Counted from the first letter of the stretch, positions 35,648-43,737 are shown. The stretch is 64,000 nucleotides of DNA from Margaritifera margaritifera (GCA_029931535.1 JAQPZY010000367.1:62001-126000), one strand, 5' to 3'. The notes: generated from the sequence alone by a model not told the origin. Numbers and translations are program-made.

Positions 35648-36001
35648 TCAAGCTTTTCGTCGTCGTCTCTTTCTACCTTGTCCTTGCTGCTGTGAAGTAA
35701 TGCCAGAGCCTGAAGCGTGAAGCGTATTTATAGGATTTTCTCGGAGACCTAAAAGATCTTTACCAGTAGTCATCAACACATTTTTGCCTGCTCTCAAAAA
35801 AGCTTCTTTTGCATTTTGTTTGTCAATGAGGACATTTTGCAAAAATTCTTTTCCTTGTGTCAAAGCAGCATCTTTTAAGGCATGAAATCCTCGAGTGACC
35901 ATCGGTTTCAAAATAGGAGCTACCGTCCGAAAAGCTGATTTTAACATATCTCCTAAACCATGTCCTCGTTGTCGAGGCACTCCTTGGTACACTGGATACA
36001 T
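35648..36001 (-). CDS. Small basic virion-associated protein candidate, 117 aa
   Basis: Starts MYPVYQGVPRQRGHGLGDML and ends in a basic GRKRRRRKA tail. The middle is helical (FRTVAPILKPMVTRGFHALK). Proteins with this pattern, a GLG motif followed by an amphipathic helix, sit between the capsid genes in many Mavericks and have been compared with adenovirus minor core or membrane-lytic proteins. That comparison is by position and composition only. It is preceded by an A/T-rich leader CAAAAAAAATAAAAA directly before the ATG. Confidence 0.65.
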   Translation of the reverse strand: MYPVYQGVPRQRGHGLGDMLKSAFRTVAPILKPMVTRGFHALKDAALTQGKEFLQNVLIDKQNAKEAFLRAGKNVLMTTGKDLLGLRENPINTLHASGSGITSQQQGQGRKRRRRKA

Positions 36002-36028
36002 TTTTTATTTTTTTTGAGAGGAAAGTTA

Positions 36029-37054
36029 TTAGAGAACTTGTTTTTTTCGAAAATGTAGTTTCACCGTGACTTTTCCTTGGTCAATGAATGGTACATCTTG
36101 TCCCAAATCTCCTTTTATACTAATCTGGACAGTGTCAAAATACGATTTACTCACTGAATAATAATGAGGGTGTACAAATTCACGGTGAATGTGAAATGTG
36201 TTTCCACCTTCTTCGTACGCACCATCATTAGTATCCACTTTGAAAGGAATGACTCTTAGTAAGGGAGCTGAGGTGTGTCCCACCACGCTGTACTCTACCA
36301 CATCGGAGTACACATACATTAAATTTAATCCAATGTTCATTTCCACGGGGTCGCGAAAAGCTTCTGCAGATTCGATGTTGGTGCTGACAGGTGATAGATA
36401 ACTTTTATCTTCGTTATTACCACCCAAAATTTCATACAATCCAGCAGAAAATTCAATAGTCATAAATCTTCTCTCCTGATCGGGGATGCCTTTTTCTTTA
36501 GCTTCTTTGTCTGACATCATGTCACCCGATTTTTCATCTTTCAGAGAAAATTCCATGTAGAAACGGCGTGCCACATCATTGTAATTGATGTTTACTATTT
36601 TTTTGTTCTCCATTAGGGCTTTACCAAATTGACGGTTAAAGGTAGCCTCAATAGTGTCCACTAAATGTCGAGCATTAAAATAATACCCCGTAGGAATTCT
36701 CAGGGCATACACTGCATAAGCCCCTTTGGCTCCTAGCCCTCCATCCCATTTTTTGAAATGTCCCCGCATGTCATTTTTATTTGTTGGGTCTATTGCCCAG
36801 ATTTTAGGATCATCTTTTTCCAAGGAATCTTGTAGTTTTTTGTTCCTAACTGTTATGATGATCTGATTTGATCTTTTGTTGATGTTTGTGATTTTTGTAG
36901 GATGAATGATTTCTACCAAGCCTACTTCCCAATGAGCATCGTGATCCAATTGGAGGGCTTGAGGTAATTTGGTGGTAAAACAACATAAGCTGTTGTTGGG
37001 AAACACATCCATGGAACTGTCACTAGGTAACGTTAAATAAAATTGGTCATTCAT
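36029..37054 (-). CDS. Penton-like minor capsid protein, 341 aa
   Basis: Begins MNDQFYLTLPSDSSMDVFPN and continues with FTTKLPQALQL and HWEVGLVEI, the signature of the minor capsid (penton, single jelly roll) family of Mavericks/adintoviruses. The C-terminus contains HPHYYSVSKSYFDTVQISIK. It occupies pentameric vertices in the proposed virion. Its start overlaps the stop of the upstream membrane protein by four bases (ATGA), a compact viral arrangement. The frame is intact. Confidence 0.85.
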   Translation of the reverse strand: MNDQFYLTLPSDSSMDVFPNNSLCCFTTKLPQALQLDHDAHWEVGLVEIIHPTKITNINKRSNQIIITVRNKKLQDSLEKDDPKIWAIDPTNKNDMRGHFKKWDGGLGAKGAYAVYALRIPTGYYFNARHLVDTIEATFNRQFGKALMENKKIVNINYNDVARRFYMEFSLKDEKSGDMMSDKEAKEKGIPDQERRFMTIEFSAGLYEILGGNNEDKSYLSPVSTNIESAEAFRDPVEMNIGLNLMYVYSDVVEYSVVGHTSAPLLRVIPFKVDTNDGAYEEGGNTFHIHREFVHPHYYSVSKSYFDTVQISIKGDLGQDVPFIDQGKVTVKLHFRKKQVL

Positions 37055-37500
37055 AGTTCCAAAGTAGTGGATCTGGTGGTGTCCGAGGTGTCACTCAAGT
37101 GGTGGACAGAAGAAGAAGGATGTTCGAAAGGTTCCAAAAGAGGACTGGTAGTATTTTGGTGGTGGTAACTGGACGAAGAAGAAGAAGAACGCCTGGCGTT
37201 ATTGTGGTGACTGTTGTCGGTCGTGGTCGTAAATTTCAAAGAGGGACTAGGTAAAAGATAACCGATGCAACTGCTCAGTAAAATAGTCCACAATTGTTTG
37301 TCTCCTTGTTGTAAACTCAAATTAGCAATTGCTGCTCCGATGACACAAAACACTACAATGATTTGGCAGAAAAAGACGATTTGATTTTTAGGCACACGTT
37401 CTCCACACCACACCCAAAGCGGTTGTTTTTGTAAATCTTGAAGAGAAGAACTTTCCGAAGGAGGAGGAGTTGTCTGAGTAGCTACTGTGTTGAATGGCAT
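37051..37500 (-). CDS. Two-span membrane protein, 149 aa
   Basis: After a Ser/Pro-rich start comes WCGERVPKNQIVFFCQIIVV and a first hydrophobic helix (about 49-63), then LQQGDKQLWTILLSSCIGYLLP as a second (about 72-90), and a Ser/His-rich tail. The CG..PK..IVF..Q motif and spacing recur in membrane proteins beside penton genes of invertebrate Mavericks. Function is unknown; a role in virion or host membranes is likely. A TATAAAAAG box lies about 35 nt upstream. Confidence 0.75.
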   Translation of the reverse strand: MPFNTVATQTTPPPSESSSLQDLQKQPLWVWCGERVPKNQIVFFCQIIVVFCVIGAAIANLSLQQGDKQLWTILLSSCIGYLLPSPSLKFTTTTDNSHHNNARRSSSSSSSYHHQNTTSPLLEPFEHPSSSVHHLSDTSDTTRSTTLEL

Positions 37501-37517
37501 GTTATGAGTTTATTTTA

Positions 37518-38645
37518 CTACTTCTTTTTCTTTTTATAGTCGACGACTTGAGAAGCTGCAATCCAAGAATCAAAACTAGGAGGATATCCTTTCCAACGAA
37601 CTTTGACTTCTTCTACTCGTCGTTTACCTACTTTGCGTGTTCTTTGTTCGAGAATGCTTTCGATGTCGTACAAGGTATCTTCTTTTTTAGTCACTCGTTG
37701 TAACTCAGGCAAGTAAAATGTTCCTTTGAGTACTTCACCGTTCATGTCTTCCAATTTATAGACGGGAGGATCACGTCCACGGACGGGGGTAGTGACACGA
37801 AACAATTCGGTAGTCCAGTTAGGTAAATAACCTTTGTCAAAAGTACGTTTGGTTTTTCCGATACGAACCCAATCTCCCGTCTTTAATAACTTCAACAAAG
37901 GTGTTTTCTTTTTTCTTTTTTTGATCTGCTGGGGTGAACCAAATAATTTATCAAACACAGACACTTCGTTTTCAGGGCTGACCTCTTCGGGGGCACATCC
38001 AATACTACGATGGTACGATTGATTGTACGCTTTGACCAAACGAGGTAACACGTCAATGTACTTGAGAGTATGTTGATGTGTAAAATATTTCCACATGAGT
38101 TCTTTCAAAGTTCTTTGAAAACGTTCCATGATACTGGCTTTGGTTTCAGGATTTTCGGTCGTAAAAAAATGAATGTGTCTTTGTTTCAATTCTTTTTGAA
38201 AAGCTTGGTTTAGAAATTCGGTACCTTTGTCCGTTTGCCATCGTAAAGGTTGACGTCCACTTTGTTTCAAGACCAATTTTAAGGCTCTTACCAATTCGGT
38301 ACTGCTTTTAGAAGTCAAAGGTACGACCCAAGCAAATTTGGAAAACACATCGATGACACAAAACAAATATTTGTAACCACGATTGTAAGTAGCTAAATGA
38401 GAGACGTCCGCTAAATCAGCTTGCCATTGATGATCGATCCCTTCGACTTGAGTAGTACTTCTAGAAAATTTGCGTCGAATGGGTTTGTGTAACGTGTACG
38501 TCGATTGTTCTTGTAACCATCGTCGTACTTCGGGTAAACGTACACTTTTCAATTGACTTTTAGCAGCTCGATATAATTTTTGAACTCCTCCGTAACCAGC
38601 AGCATGGCCAGGATTGTAATAAATGCTAGCTAACAGTTTCTCCAT
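37518..38645 (-). CDS. Retrovirus-type integrase with C-terminal chromodomain, 375 aa
   Basis: This integrates the element and makes the 6-bp target duplication. The rve core shows Asp77 (WQADLAD), Asp139 (QTDKGTEF) and Glu174 (ASIMERFQR), near-classical D,D(35)E spacing. The family signature HAAGYGGVQKLYRAAK stands at the N-terminus. Residues about 323-368 form a chromodomain (YDIESILEQR ... VRWKGYPPSFDSWI) that could steer insertion to modified histones. Length is normal and all catalytic residues are present, so the enzyme may be active. ATG 38645 follows GAGGAAAAAAAATC. Confidence 0.95.
   Translation of the reverse strand: MEKLLASIYYNPGHAAGYGGVQKLYRAAKSQLKSVRLPEVRRWLQEQSTYTLHKPIRRKFSRSTTQVEGIDHQWQADLADVSHLATYNRGYKYLFCVIDVFSKFAWVVPLTSKSSTELVRALKLVLKQSGRQPLRWQTDKGTEFLNQAFQKELKQRHIHFFTTENPETKASIMERFQRTLKELMWKYFTHQHTLKYIDVLPRLVKAYNQSYHRSIGCAPEEVSPENEVSVFDKLFGSPQQIKKRKKKTPLLKLLKTGDWVRIGKTKRTFDKGYLPNWTTELFRVTTPVRGRDPPVYKLEDMNGEVLKGTFYLPELQRVTKKEDTLYDIESILEQRTRKVGKRRVEEVKVRWKGYPPSFDSWIAASQVVDYKKKKK
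37531..37540 (-). promoter_or_regulatory. TATA box of the membrane protein gene
   Basis: ACTATAAAAA on the minus strand, about 35 nt upstream of ATG 37500, inside the 3' end of the integrase gene. Confidence 0.5.
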
Positions 38646-38657
38646 GATTTTTTTTCC

Positions 38658-39269
38658 TCAAGAAGAATAAGTTAACCAATTTCCAATACTCTTTTCTTCG
38701 TGAGGTATCTTTTTGGATTGTTGTTGTTTACGTGTCCGACGTGCTACTGGGGTAAAAGAGGGAGTTCGAACATCAGGGGTTATCGGTTCTGTTTTGAATT
38801 CTTTCTTTACTTCTGACTTCACTTCTTTCTTTTTCTTTTCTGAGGATAAAGGGGTAGACCTTTTCTTTTTTATCCAATCTGGGGTGGCTAACTTTTTTAT
38901 TTTTTTAAGAGGTGGAGTTAGTAAAAACTCTTCTTCTTCTTCTTCTTCTTTTTCTTCTTTTTCTTTTTTGATAGTCACTTTAGGTTCGCTTTTCATGAGA
39001 GCCTTAAAATCTCTCAAAGTGGGTGGAGCTGTTTCGTCGACTGCTTTTTGACGAAAGAGTTGTAGACGTTGTAAAAGTTGACCGTACCGTTGGGTTTTTT
39101 CTGTTTCGGACAAATCGTTACGTTCCATCAGGGATTGTATTTCTTGTTGTAACTGAGACATTTCATTGAGATTAGGATTGACTGGTAAATGAGGAATCCG
39201 TTGTTCGTTCCAACGATGAAATTCCATCCATCGTTTGTAAGGTACTAAAGTCAGTTTTCGTCCTTCCAT
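38658..39269 (-). CDS. Unknown acidic/basic protein, about 203 aa
   Basis: The first ATG in frame is at 39267-39269. The N-terminal half is helical (LQQEIQSLMERNDLSETEKT, coiled-coil-like). The middle has a Glu-rich run, and the C-terminus is Lys/Arg/Thr-rich with VARRTRKQQQSKK and ends GNWLTYSS. Proteins of this shape, with a short helical head and a Trp-containing tail, occur near integrase in Mavericks and may be virion precursors, but I cannot name a family. Confidence 0.6.
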   Translation of the reverse strand: MEGRKLTLVPYKRWMEFHRWNEQRIPHLPVNPNLNEMSQLQQEIQSLMERNDLSETEKTQRYGQLLQRLQLFRQKAVDETAPPTLRDFKALMKSEPKVTIKKEKEEKEEEEEEEFLLTPPLKKIKKLATPDWIKKKRSTPLSSEKKKKEVKSEVKKEFKTEPITPDVRTPSFTPVARRTRKQQQSKKIPHEEKSIGNWLTYSS

Positions 39270-39336
39270 TTCATTCAAAGGTACCAAAAAGGTGTGGTCA
39301 TTTCAGAGAAGGGTGGTCCTTTTTATCCTTCTTTTT

Positions 39337-39768
39337 TTATCGCATGACTCCTCCTAAAAGTGGTCCAGCAATCGTTCCTAACAAAGGAGAAGCTATTTTT
39401 AACAATGGTCCTATCAACATAGGTAGAAATCCACCTCGTTGTACCAACATTTTTTTCTTTTGTTGAAGAGGTATTTTCTTTTTCACCATTTGACGAAGAA
39501 CGTTCCGATGTTTCCCTAATTTTTGTTTCTGTATCTTGGACAAAGGTACCGTTCCTTTCAACACGTTCAAACAACATTCACACACGGTATCAATGATTTC
39601 TTTAGGAGCTGTTTGAATGAGTTGTTTTCGCATGGGAGGTTTGGATTTGTTCAGGACAGACAAGACATCCCAATGTTTGGCTAGACGAGGGGGAAGAAGT
39701 CGTCGTTTTTTACTGGTTTTCTTCTTTTTTTGGTGGTGGTGGTGGTGGTGTGCACGTTTGGGAGCCAT
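39337..39768 (-). CDS. pX-like basic core protein, 143 aa
   Basis: The N-terminus is MAPKRAHHHHHHQKKKKTSK, very basic and His-rich. A conserved helical middle follows (IDTVCECCLNVLKGTVPLSK), then LVQRGGFLPMLIGPLLK and a C-terminal LLGGVMR. The GGFLP..I..L pattern resembles the hydrophobic tail of adenovirus core protein X. LLGG-V fits the (M/I/L)xGG-x cleavage rule of adenain, so the element's protease may trim it; that is inference. A GTATAAAATA box lies about 55 nt upstream of the ATG. Confidence 0.7.
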   Translation of the reverse strand: MAPKRAHHHHHHQKKKKTSKKRRLLPPRLAKHWDVLSVLNKSKPPMRKQLIQTAPKEIIDTVCECCLNVLKGTVPLSKIQKQKLGKHRNVLRQMVKKKIPLQQKKKMLVQRGGFLPMLIGPLLKIASPLLGTIAGPLLGGVMR

Positions 39769-39822
39769 CTTTTTTAGTCGGTAGAAAACAAGTCTGAAGT
39801 CTTTTAGCAGGGTACCCTTCTA

Positions 39823-39832
39823 TTTTATACTG
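39823..39832 (-). promoter_or_regulatory. TATA box of the pX-like gene
   Basis: AGTATAAAAT on the minus strand upstream of ATG 39768, overlapping the 3' end of the next gene. Confidence 0.5.
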
Positions 39833-40715
39833 GAACACGTCTCCACTGATTGTCTGCACGACGTACCAACTTCACGACAGGTCTCACTTGACGTTGAGGT
39901 GTTTTCAAGGGACTAAATCGACTCAATTCTTGTTTGGATAAATCTACTAAACTTTGTAAGATACCAGTTCTTTCTTGGACTTTGGTTTTAGGGGATGGTA
40001 CTTTATTGCTAGCTGCTGCCATGGCTAAATCAGCTGAAGTTGACGGTCCCGACGGGGTCACTTTCGAAATAGGTTTCCATTTTTGCATTAAATTAGGAAA
40101 CACGGGACTTAAGTCTGGTTTGACAGGCATCATGGTGAAAGGTGAAGAAGATGTGGACGCAAAAGGTGACCTTGTTACTAATGGGGTCTGTTGTTGTGGT
40201 AGTGTTTTTTTCTTCCTGGTTGCAGCAGTACCTCTTTTCTTCTTCTTGGCACGACTTTTCTTTGGGGATTTCTTCTTTTGTGGGCTTTTCCTTTTTTTTG
40301 GGCTGACTTTCTTCTTCTTTTTCGTTGGACTTATTTTCTTCTTCTTTTTAGGTGATTTGGGTTTTTTGGCTTTGGCATCATTAGGATCCCATTTCAAAAG
40401 GGAACGAATCATAACCCCTCCTAAAGAACCACTTCCACCAGGAGTTAAAATGATTTGTTTTTTAGTCCGTGAATCGATTCTAATATCAGCCAGTTGTGAC
40501 AATGCCGATTTATGTCTTTGAAAAAAACGTTGAGTTTGATGAGGGATGTGAATGATACCTTGTAGTAATTGACGTGCTGTCAAAGTAAACCATCGTAACA
40601 CTTCTTTAAGACTCGCTTCTAACAAATGAGCACGAACTTGTGCATTTTTTTCACGACTAATGCCATACAAGGCACGAATCAATTTAGCCGAAGGATGAGA
40701 TTGAAAGGAAGTCAT
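39825..40715 (-). CDS. Core protein candidate with histone H1-like SPKK tail, 296 aa
   Basis: The N-terminal 110 residues form a conserved helical domain (LLEASLKEVLRWFTLTARQL, QRFFQRHKSALSQLAD, then TPGGSGSLGGVMIRSLL). Residues about 115-170 are a Lys-rich tail with SPKK, SPTK, SPKK, SPQK and SPKK repeats. Such repeats bind the AT-rich minor groove in sperm H1/H2B histones and are CDK phosphorylation sites in known proteins. A Pro/Ser-rich segment and a basic C-terminus follow. The likely role is packaging the element's DNA in the virion. It shares a GGVM.R motif with the neighbouring pX-like protein. The frame is intact. Confidence 0.75.
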   Translation of the reverse strand: MTSFQSHPSAKLIRALYGISREKNAQVRAHLLEASLKEVLRWFTLTARQLLQGIIHIPHQTQRFFQRHKSALSQLADIRIDSRTKKQIILTPGGSGSLGGVMIRSLLKWDPNDAKAKKPKSPKKKKKISPTKKKKKVSPKKRKSPQKKKSPKKSRAKKKKRGTAATRKKKTLPQQQTPLVTRSPFASTSSSPFTMMPVKPDLSPVFPNLMQKWKPISKVTPSGPSTSADLAMAAASNKVPSPKTKVQERTGILQSLVDLSKQELSRFSPLKTPQRQVRPVVKLVRRADNQWRRVPV

Positions 40716-40762
40716 CTTCTTCTCTCAAAAAGAGTGTGAGACAAAAATGACGCTGTAGGTTG

Positions 40763-40770
40763 TTTTTATA
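40763..40770 (-). promoter_or_regulatory. TATA box of the SPKK protein gene
   Basis: TATAAAAA on the minus strand about 48-55 nt before ATG 40715. Confidence 0.5.
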
Positions 40771-40776
40771 GTTTTT

Positions 40777-41526
40777 TTAAAAATGGACTGAAGGGGACGT
40801 GTAAATGACAGGACCACCTTCTTGACCCCAAGAGTGAAAGATACTGGCACGAAATCTCAAATAGTCAGGAGTGGTCGGTTTTAAGTCAATGAGTAAATAC
40901 TCGTGAGGGGTTTGAGTGGCATCGTCGTATGCATAATTGAGCCAAGGAGCCCCTAACTGTTTGGCTAACACTTGTACTTGAGATTTGTCTCTGGGACTTT
41001 TAAACAAGACCACGTAATGAGCATTCAAACTAATAGTTCGATGGGCTTTACTCTGTTGAAATAAATTTTGTGTTATGTACACAATACTAGCATTACGATG
41101 GTGACCTTTTCGTGTAAACCAAAGTTTAATTTCTTCTTCGTCTTCTCCTAACATGTCATCAAAAATAACTAAATGAGTTTGACTCACGTCAGACACAATT
41201 CCATCGTCTTCGTGAGGGATGCCTTCTACAAACGAAATGGTTTCTCCTTGACTTTCTTTCAATAACGTGTAAGACGGTTGCCACTCTTTGTAACACCACA
41301 CGATACATTGAGGTGGATGATCAAACAAATCAGTTTTGTGTTCGATCAATCGTTTGACAAATTCGGTTTTGCCTGAACCACTCGGTCCAGCAATCAACAT
41401 GTTAAATGGATGGCGCAGATACAAAGCATTCCAACTTTGACGATCTAACTTTTCGTCAATTACTTTCACCACAGAAGAGGAGGAAGAGGTAGACGAGGTA
41501 GAAGAGGAGGAGAATGATGTAGCCAT
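40777..41526 (-). CDS. FtsK/HerA-type genome packaging ATPase, 249 aa
   Basis: The chosen start is ATG 41526 (MATSFSSSST), 45 nt after a TATA box; an upstream ATG in frame at 41589 lies before that box. Walker A is GPSGSGKT (47-54), Walker B LVIFDD (119-124), and VYITQN (149-154) is the sensor-like motif. The Ser-rich leader is unusual. In Mavericks and related viruses this A32-like ATPase pumps DNA into the capsid. Length and motifs are normal for the family and the frame is intact. Confidence 0.92.
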   Translation of the reverse strand: MATSFSSSSTSSTSSSSSVVKVIDEKLDRQSWNALYLRHPFNMLIAGPSGSGKTEFVKRLIEHKTDLFDHPPQCIVWCYKEWQPSYTLLKESQGETISFVEGIPHEDDGIVSDVSQTHLVIFDDMLGEDEEEIKLWFTRKGHHRNASIVYITQNLFQQSKAHRTISLNAHYVVLFKSPRDKSQVQVLAKQLGAPWLNYAYDDATQTPHEYLLIDLKPTTPDYLRFRASIFHSWGQEGGPVIYTSPSVHF

Positions 41527-41570
41527 GATTGAGGTAAGAAGATTTTTGAGAAGAAGACAAAAAACCCAAG

Positions 41571-41580
41571 GCTTTTTATA
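41571..41580 (-). promoter_or_regulatory. TATA box of the packaging ATPase gene
   Basis: TATAAAAAGC on the minus strand, 45 nt before ATG 41526. It decides the downstream start. Confidence 0.6.
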
Positions 41581-41594
41581 CGTTTTCATACACG

Positions 41595-41600
41595 TTTATT
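41595..41600 (-). terminator. AATAAA after the small membrane protein gene
   Basis: Polyadenylation signal on the minus strand, about 40 nt past the stop of the gene ending at 41641. Confidence 0.55.
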
Positions 41601-41640
41601 TTTTTTGTAAAACAAACCAACCAACAACCAATAACATATT

Positions 41641-41965
41641 TTACAAATTTGCATGAAGTGAATTTGTGAGAAAATATACAATTAAACCGAACACGTACAC
41701 AATTAAGACTATCACTAAAACAGCTAAAGTTCTCTCTAAACAAGAAAAGGAACAACAATTGTTTTGTGTCCAAGTCATGAAAGACACCACTGTTTGTGGT
41801 AACATTCTTCTTCTACTCGTCTTTTTTGAATTCACTGACGGTAGCGGTGGTAAAGAAGGGTGGTGTTCCTCCTCAAGAGGTATTGGAACCACAGCAGTAG
41901 TGGTAGTGGTGTCAGGTACTTCTTCTTCTTCTTCTTCTTTTAGAGTTTCCCATGGAGGTTCCCAT
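41641..41965 (-). CDS. Small single-span membrane protein, start uncertain
   Basis: The C-terminal part is clear: a Cys-rich segment (NNCCSFSCLERT) and one transmembrane helix (LAVLVIVLIVYVFGLIVYFL), ending 41641. Upstream the same frame is open through an acidic, Thr-rich stretch to about 41964 but has no ATG before 41803-41805. An ATG at 41963-41965, directly after a run of A, opens the neighbouring frame with a Gly at position 2 and ends after 16 codons. A one-base slip in the A-run or in the GAA repeat would join them. Either a short protein from 41805 or a frame-shifted longer one is possible. Confidence 0.5.
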
Positions 41966-41993
41966 TTTTTTTTTTTTCACTTTTAGAATGTTA

Positions 41994-42305
41994 TCAATAA
42001 GTGGTTGCCAAATCTTGGCTGAACTGGGCCACTTCTTGTAACCAATATTGGAAACCAAGGTTTCTCCAGGGTCGTACATCTTTCCAATGGAAAAGTTGTT
42101 GGTGTAACTCACTAGCAGTACACACTTCTTGAAATGTTTTATACACAGATAAAGTGTGACGAATGTCTTCTTCACATGGAAGTACGTCACTAATTTTCAT
42201 TACCACTCTCAACGCTAAACGTACAATGTTTCTTTCGTGAACTGATAAAATCAAATATTTATAGTCTTCTTCTTCTACTAAGTCCGAAGAAGAACACACG
42301 GTCAT
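41994..42305 (-). CDS. Unknown protein, 103 aa
   Basis: Starts at ATG 42305. Mostly helical, with ERNIVRLALRVVMKISDVLP and FHWKDVRPWRNLGFQYWLQE. I do not recognise a family; the helical character and position beside BIR genes would allow a host-interaction role, but nothing shows it. Its start overlaps the end of the upstream ORF by 47 bases. Confidence 0.5.
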   Translation of the reverse strand: MTVCSSSDLVEEEDYKYLILSVHERNIVRLALRVVMKISDVLPCEEDIRHTLSVYKTFQEVCTASELHQQLFHWKDVRPWRNLGFQYWLQEVAQFSQDLATTY

Positions 42306-42579
42306 ATTGTTTTTTGGTACTCAACAATTGAGTCCAAAACAACCACGGATCCTCCAAAAGAATCCAAGGCAAACACTTGTCCTCAAAAATATTCCACAAC
42401 GAATGTCCTGGAAAACGAAATCCAAGATAAGTAGTCACTAAGACACACACCACATAACGTCCAAAATTCAATGGATACAGTTCTTGTATCACTTTTTTAT
42501 AATCCTCTAAGGTATGAACACAATCTGTGATTTCCTTCCACGGAATCCGTTTCAGAAGTGGCGTGTAGAGTTCAGGCAT
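42259..42579 (-). CDS. Member of the local paralogous family, 5' end uncertain
   Basis: ATG 42579 is the first in frame, but similarity to its paralog (RIPWKEITDCVHTLEDYKKV here; RIPWKDVKEKNVTNIDEFKK at 43261-43360) and the open frame upstream suggest that the original start was lost or lies in another frame. It ends in a basic GLSRRRRL. Likely part of a degraded or frame-shifted tandem duplicate. Confidence 0.45.
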   Translation of the reverse strand: MPELYTPLLKRIPWKEITDCVHTLEDYKKVIQELYPLNFGRYVVCVLVTTYLGFRFPGHSLWNIFEDKCLPWILLEDPWLFWTQLLSTKKQYDRVFFFGLSRRRRL

Positions 42580-42625
42580 ACCCACTCTTTTATAGTCAGG
42601 CAGTAACTGTGTCACAGAATCCGTT

Positions 42626-43177
42626 TCACGAGTAGTAAAGTGATTTGAGACGTGCCACGTCCTCTTTATAGGGATCGATGGCTAAGGTTGGTATCTTGGG
42701 TGGCATGTTTTTATAGCCAGGCTCCCAAGGTTGGTATCTTTTGAGACAGTCTCCTTCAGGATAGAAGTTGAGATAGAGGTTTCCCATGACCATTCTTCTA
42801 TGCCCTTGAAAGAGGGTATAGCGTAAAAATCGAGAAATGACTTTGAGTTTACGTTTCACTTGTAATTTCAGAAACTCACGGTAAATCTGTTCTCGCACAT
42901 TCAAAGGCATGACACTAATGTACTTGGGTAAAGTTTCCGATTTGGAAAGAAATACTTCTCTTTTGTATTCTTCACGATACTGGTGATAGTCATTTTTCAG
43001 AATCAAATTTCTGATGCGACGAAAGTAGCCATAGCCTTGAAATCGAGGAATCACTTGAAGTTTACGTTTCACTTGAATTTGAACCAACTCATCATAAATC
43101 CGTTTTTGTAACTTTGAAGACAAGTCACGAATGCGATCTTGTAGAGTAGGTTTCTTGGTGACAAAATACTCACACAC
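42626..43177 (-). CDS. Protein with two F-box-like LxLxxRIY repeats; start missing
   Basis: About 180 codons with two copies of a motif of about 35 residues: LQDRIRDLSSKLQKRIYDEL and YISVMPLNVREQIYREFLKL, each followed by QVKRKL.VI.RF. The same motif occurs twice in the neighbouring ORF (43069-43737). No ATG lies near its 5' end; the overlapping frame of the neighbour meets it at a T-run (about 43181-43187), so a homopolymer frameshift joining the two is plausible. No known function. Confidence 0.5.
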   Translation of the reverse strand: MCEYFVTKKPTLQDRIRDLSSKLQKRIYDELVQIQVKRKLQVIPRFQGYGYFRRIRNLILKNDYHQYREEYKREVFLSKSETLPKYISVMPLNVREQIYREFLKLQVKRKLKVISRFLRYTLFQGHRRMVMGNLYLNFYPEGDCLKRYQPWEPGYKNMPPKIPTLAIDPYKEDVARLKSLYYS

Positions 43178-43737
43178 AAAAAAATGGAATCGGTAGGTAA
43201 AGGATATCTATAGGATACAACACCAGTTTCAGTGACTATCCTATCTAATTTCAAAAAATGAAATGGCGCTTCTGCTTCAGGAGACAGTTCTTCAAACAGT
43301 TTTTTGAATTCGTCTATGTTAGTCACATTTTTTTCCTTCACATCCTTCCATGGAATTCTATATTCCACTGCTATATTGTAGGTAACCCCTACCAATGTCT
43401 TAAAATGGGGATGTAGATTTTCATCAATGTCTGACCATTTGAATATCTTCTTGGCTATCATTTGTCTTATTGTATTCAAATACCATTGGTTAAAACAAGT
43501 CTGTTGTAAAGGATGTAACTCTTTTTTACGTTTCAGTTGAATGTGAACAAATTCTTGGTAAATTCGTTCTCGTAGCTCCAAAGGTAATCCACGAATACGA
43601 TCTTCTAAAGTTGGAATATACTGAAAAATACGTTCTTGTAACTCTAAAGGTAAACCACAAATAAGTTCATCTAAAGAAGAAGAAGTATTCTCCTTTTCCT
43701 CCTCCATTGTATTACTTCTTCTTGTTATCTGGCTCAT
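43069..43737 (-). CDS. F-box-like repeat protein, about 212-222 aa
   Basis: ATG at 43737 overlaps the preceding BIR gene; a second ATG at 43707 avoids overlap. The N-terminus has LICGLPLELQERIFQYIP and RIRGLPLELRERIYQEFVHI. LPxELxxRIF resembles the first helix of F-box or poxvirus-like F-box motifs, which recruit Skp1, but the rest of an F-box is not evident. A conserved RIPWKDV block follows. The last 35 residues after the T-run look unlike protein and probably follow a frameshift. Confidence 0.5.
   Translation of the reverse strand: MSQITRRSNTMEEEKENTSSSLDELICGLPLELQERIFQYIPTLEDRIRGLPLELRERIYQEFVHIQLKRKKELHPLQQTCFNQWYLNTIRQMIAKKIFKWSDIDENLHPHFKTLVGVTYNIAVEYRIPWKDVKEKNVTNIDEFKKLFEELSPEAEAPFHFLKLDRIVTETGVVSYRYPLPTDSIFLCVSILSPRNLLYKIAFVTCLQSYKNGFMMSWFKFK

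Noticed and set aside
39304..39320. GGTGGTCCTTTTTATCCTT resembling another histone-type signal after the pX-like gene
   Set aside because: The AGGACCACCC arm is present on the minus strand, but the opposite arm does not pair (AAGGATAAA), so no stem forms.
38713..40521. Plus-strand open frames rich in Phe and Ser
   Set aside because: Antisense shadows of Lys/Glu-rich core genes on the minus strand.
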